A stretch of DNA of 64,000 nucleotides from Streptomyces sp. NBC_00690 (GTDB taxonomy: Bacteria; Actinomycetota; Actinomycetes; Streptomycetales; Streptomycetaceae). Under the pieces are notes generated by a model. It was not told where the DNA came from. It did not search any database and worked only from the letters and a program-made list of their open reading frames with translations. Position 1 is the first letter of the stretch. Each line of letters begins with the position of its first letter. The translations under genes were made by a program, and so were the position numbers. Location of the stretch: assembly GCF_036226685.1 (NCBI RefSeq), contig NZ_CP109009.1, positions 372,001 through 436,000 on the forward strand. Reading direction: 5' to 3'. Below are positions 62,578 to 64,000 of the stretch, in pieces.

Positions 62578-62589
62578 GTGCCCACTATG
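62566..62589. promoter_or_regulatory. TetR-type operator overlapping the methyltransferase start
   Basis: CATAGTGGGCA TG TGCCCACTATG is a 24-bp palindrome with only the two central bases unpaired. It includes the methyltransferase start codons and lies 60 bp upstream of the TetR start. A TetR dimer bound here would block the divergent gene directly. Confidence 0.7.
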
Positions 62590-62649
62590 CTGTGGTGCAC
62601 GCCCGCCGTCAATCAGGCCGGTGACGGACCGAGGAGAGGAAGCCACCAC

Positions 62650-63243
62650 GTGCCGACAGGGGTGGCCATCCGCGATCCGCGCGAGCAACTGTTCAACGCT
62701 GCCGAACGCGTACTGCTGCGGGACGGGCCGAGCGCGCTGACCAGCCGGGCGGTCACCACAGAGGCGGGCTGCGCCAAGGGAGTGCTCCACCGGCACTTCA
62801 CCGACTTCGACGCGTTCCTCGCCGAGTTGGTGCGTGACCGCATCGCCCGCTTGGACGCCACCGCGCTGCTCACCTCGGCCGGAAGCGGTGTCGTCTCCCA
62901 TCACCTCACCGTTGCGTTGACGGATCTCTTCGGGTCCGTTGCGGTGGCGATCGTCTCCCTCGTCATCTCTCGGGACGAACTCCGCGCTCGACTTCGACGG
63001 ACGACACCAACCGGCATCCCGCTGCTCACGGAGGCCGCCGCGATGCTCGGCTCCTACCTCGCCGTCGAAAGGGAGTTGGGCCGGATCGACGCCGGGTGCG
63101 ACCTCCACGTCCTCGCCACCACCCTGATCGGGGCCGCTCATATGCTCTTCGCCGACCGTACGGGCACACCACCGGATGGCACGGCCGTGCGCAGGGTGGT
63201 GGATTCGGTCATCGTGGGTGCCCTGTCGACGCCACCACGCTGA
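62650..63243 (+). CDS. TetR-family regulator
   Basis: The 197-aa protein from GTG 62650 has the TetR helix-turn-helix (REQLFNAAERVLLRDGPSALTSRAVTTEAGCAKGVLHRHFTDFDAFL) and a helical ligand domain. GGAGAGGAAG lies about eight bases before the GTG. An upstream frame extension would run through the palindrome and is rejected. It probably represses the divergent methyltransferase gene and itself. Confidence 0.9.
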   Translation: MPTGVAIRDPREQLFNAAERVLLRDGPSALTSRAVTTEAGCAKGVLHRHFTDFDAFLAELVRDRIARLDATALLTSAGSGVVSHHLTVALTDLFGSVAVAIVSLVISRDELRARLRRTTPTGIPLLTEAAAMLGSYLAVERELGRIDAGCDLHVLATTLIGAAHMLFADRTGTPPDGTAVRRVVDSVIVGALSTPPR

Positions 63244-63742
63244 ACGCCGCTCACCCACCACGCCCCGACGGCTCGGGTAGGCAACCGCACGGCGGGGCCG
63301 TACCCGACTGAGGGTCGCGGTTCAGCCGAAAGAGTGTGGGGGCTTCACTCGACGGTGTGCCGACTGTCCCCCGAGCGGCTGAAGTTGGTCACCACAGTTA
63401 CCCGTGCCGACACCATGAGCATCGACGGCAGCAACGCCAAGGCCGGGCGGAGGAGCCGTAGGACGAGACCTGACAGATCTCGGACCGCATTCGGTGCCAC
63501 GGCCCGGCCACCGGCGCATCCATGAGCGCCGTGCCGACCGACTCGGGCCGCGCCGAAGGCGATGAGCGCCTTCACCCCAGGTCGATGAGGACGCCCCGAG
63601 GAGAGTCCGGAGCGCGAGCACGGGCTACAGCGCGGTCCCTAGGCCGCCCGAGAGGTCAGGCATAGTGATCCCGCTATGCGCCCACCCCAGCACTCTCAGT
63701 GATGGAGCGTGGGCGTTCGTGCTTCATCTCTCGGAGGTCGTT
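63244..63742. other. Intergenic region without a supported gene
   Basis: About 500 bp. Short frames on both strands are Arg-rich shadows. GGAGG at 63733-63737 belongs to the following gene. No terminator or operator was recognised. Confidence 0.5.
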
Positions 63743-64000
63743 TTGAGTATCCGACGCACTGTCGCCGCCTTCGCCACAGCTCTTGCTCTCGGCGCGAGCG
63801 GGCTCCTCGTCTCGTCGGGGCCGGCATGGGCCGGTGCCGTGCCCACCCAGGCCGCGGCGGCCGTCGACCCGTGCGAGTACGTGTTCTTGACCAACGGTGG
63901 CAGTGAGGGGCTGGCCGTCACCTGCGAGGGCCACCCGTTCCGCGCATTCGTGAGTTGTCAGAAGGGTGACATCGAGACCTATCGCAACTTCGGCGCGCTC
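63743..64000 (+). CDS. Secreted protein, 5' fragment
   Basis: A TTG at 63743 with GGAGG five bases upstream opens a frame of 86 codons that runs off the window. The first 31 residues are a Sec-type signal peptide (SIRRTVAAFATALALGASG, cleavage probably after AWA), then a mature part with cysteines in DPCEYVFLT, AVTCEGHP and FVSCQKGD. I recognise no family; the cysteines suggest a disulphide-bonded exported protein. Confidence 0.75.
   Translation, partial: MSIRRTVAAFATALALGASGLLVSSGPAWAGAVPTQAAAAVDPCEYVFLTNGGSEGLAVTCEGHPFRAFVSCQKGDIETYRNFGAL

Noticed and set aside
61747..63261. 504-codon minus-strand frame as one large methyltransferase
   Set aside because: The upstream half is antisense to the TetR gene and crosses the 24-bp palindrome; only the part from 62577 matches the family.
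1..64000. CRISPR arrays, tRNA or rRNA genes, integrase or attachment sites
   Set aside because: No spaced direct repeats, cloverleaf-like segments, rRNA-like conserved stretches or recombinase motifs were found by reading both strands.

Overview
The window is high-GC DNA with GTG and TTG starts, ATGA/GTGA-type gene overlaps and Tat/Sec lipoproteins. The gene families are typical of a filamentous actinomycete, most likely Streptomyces or a close relative. No rRNA, tRNA, CRISPR array, integrase or intact insertion sequence was recognised.

Region 1 (1-1.9 kb) holds the tail of a probable ABC-transporter ATPase and a divergent alpha/beta-hydrolase/MarR pair with two palindromic operators between them.

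Region 2 (1.9-29.3 kb) is a large catabolic island. Its parts are: a Rieske ring-hydroxylating oxygenase (alpha, beta) with a Dabb/extradiol-dioxygenase fusion and an atypical M20 protein; a divergent ferredoxin/ferredoxin reductase pair; an IclR regulator; an operon of fumarylacetoacetate-hydrolase-type enzyme, amidohydrolase, HpcH/HpaI aldolase and cupin; an operon of zinc/quinone oxidoreductase, O-methyltransferase-like protein, Atz/Trz-type amidohydrolase and VOC protein; a BMP-type ABC importer; an aldehyde dehydrogenase divergent from an alcohol dehydrogenase; and a self-sufficient P450-reductase fusion. A shared motif (core GCGAGAYKGCAT) lies in three promoters of the island and, partly, in front of a small fourth gene, which suggests one regulon, probably under the IclR protein. 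The gene set fits uptake, oxidation and ring cleavage of an unidentified aromatic compound, perhaps amide- or nitrogen-containing.

Region 3 (29.4-52.0 kb) carries a two-gene Tc (ABC) toxin locus, a TcB-TcC fusion (2603 aa) followed by a giant TcA (3331 aa). Divergent from it is a secreted lectin/DUF11/SpaA-like surface protein, followed by a small cytosolic protein and a secreted choice-of-anchor protein.

Region 4 (52.2-62 kb) has a TetR regulator with a nested palindrome and a metal-transport locus. In that locus a heterodimeric exporter-fold ABC pair (IrtAB/YbtPQ-like) is divergent from a complete Opp/Nik-type importer (lipoprotein, two permeases, fused double ATPase). The 145-bp promoter between them contains a Zur-like box and an iron-box-like palindrome. 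Region 5 (61.7-64 kb) has a SAM methyltransferase divergent from a TetR regulator across a 24-bp palindrome, then the start of a secreted protein cut by the window end.
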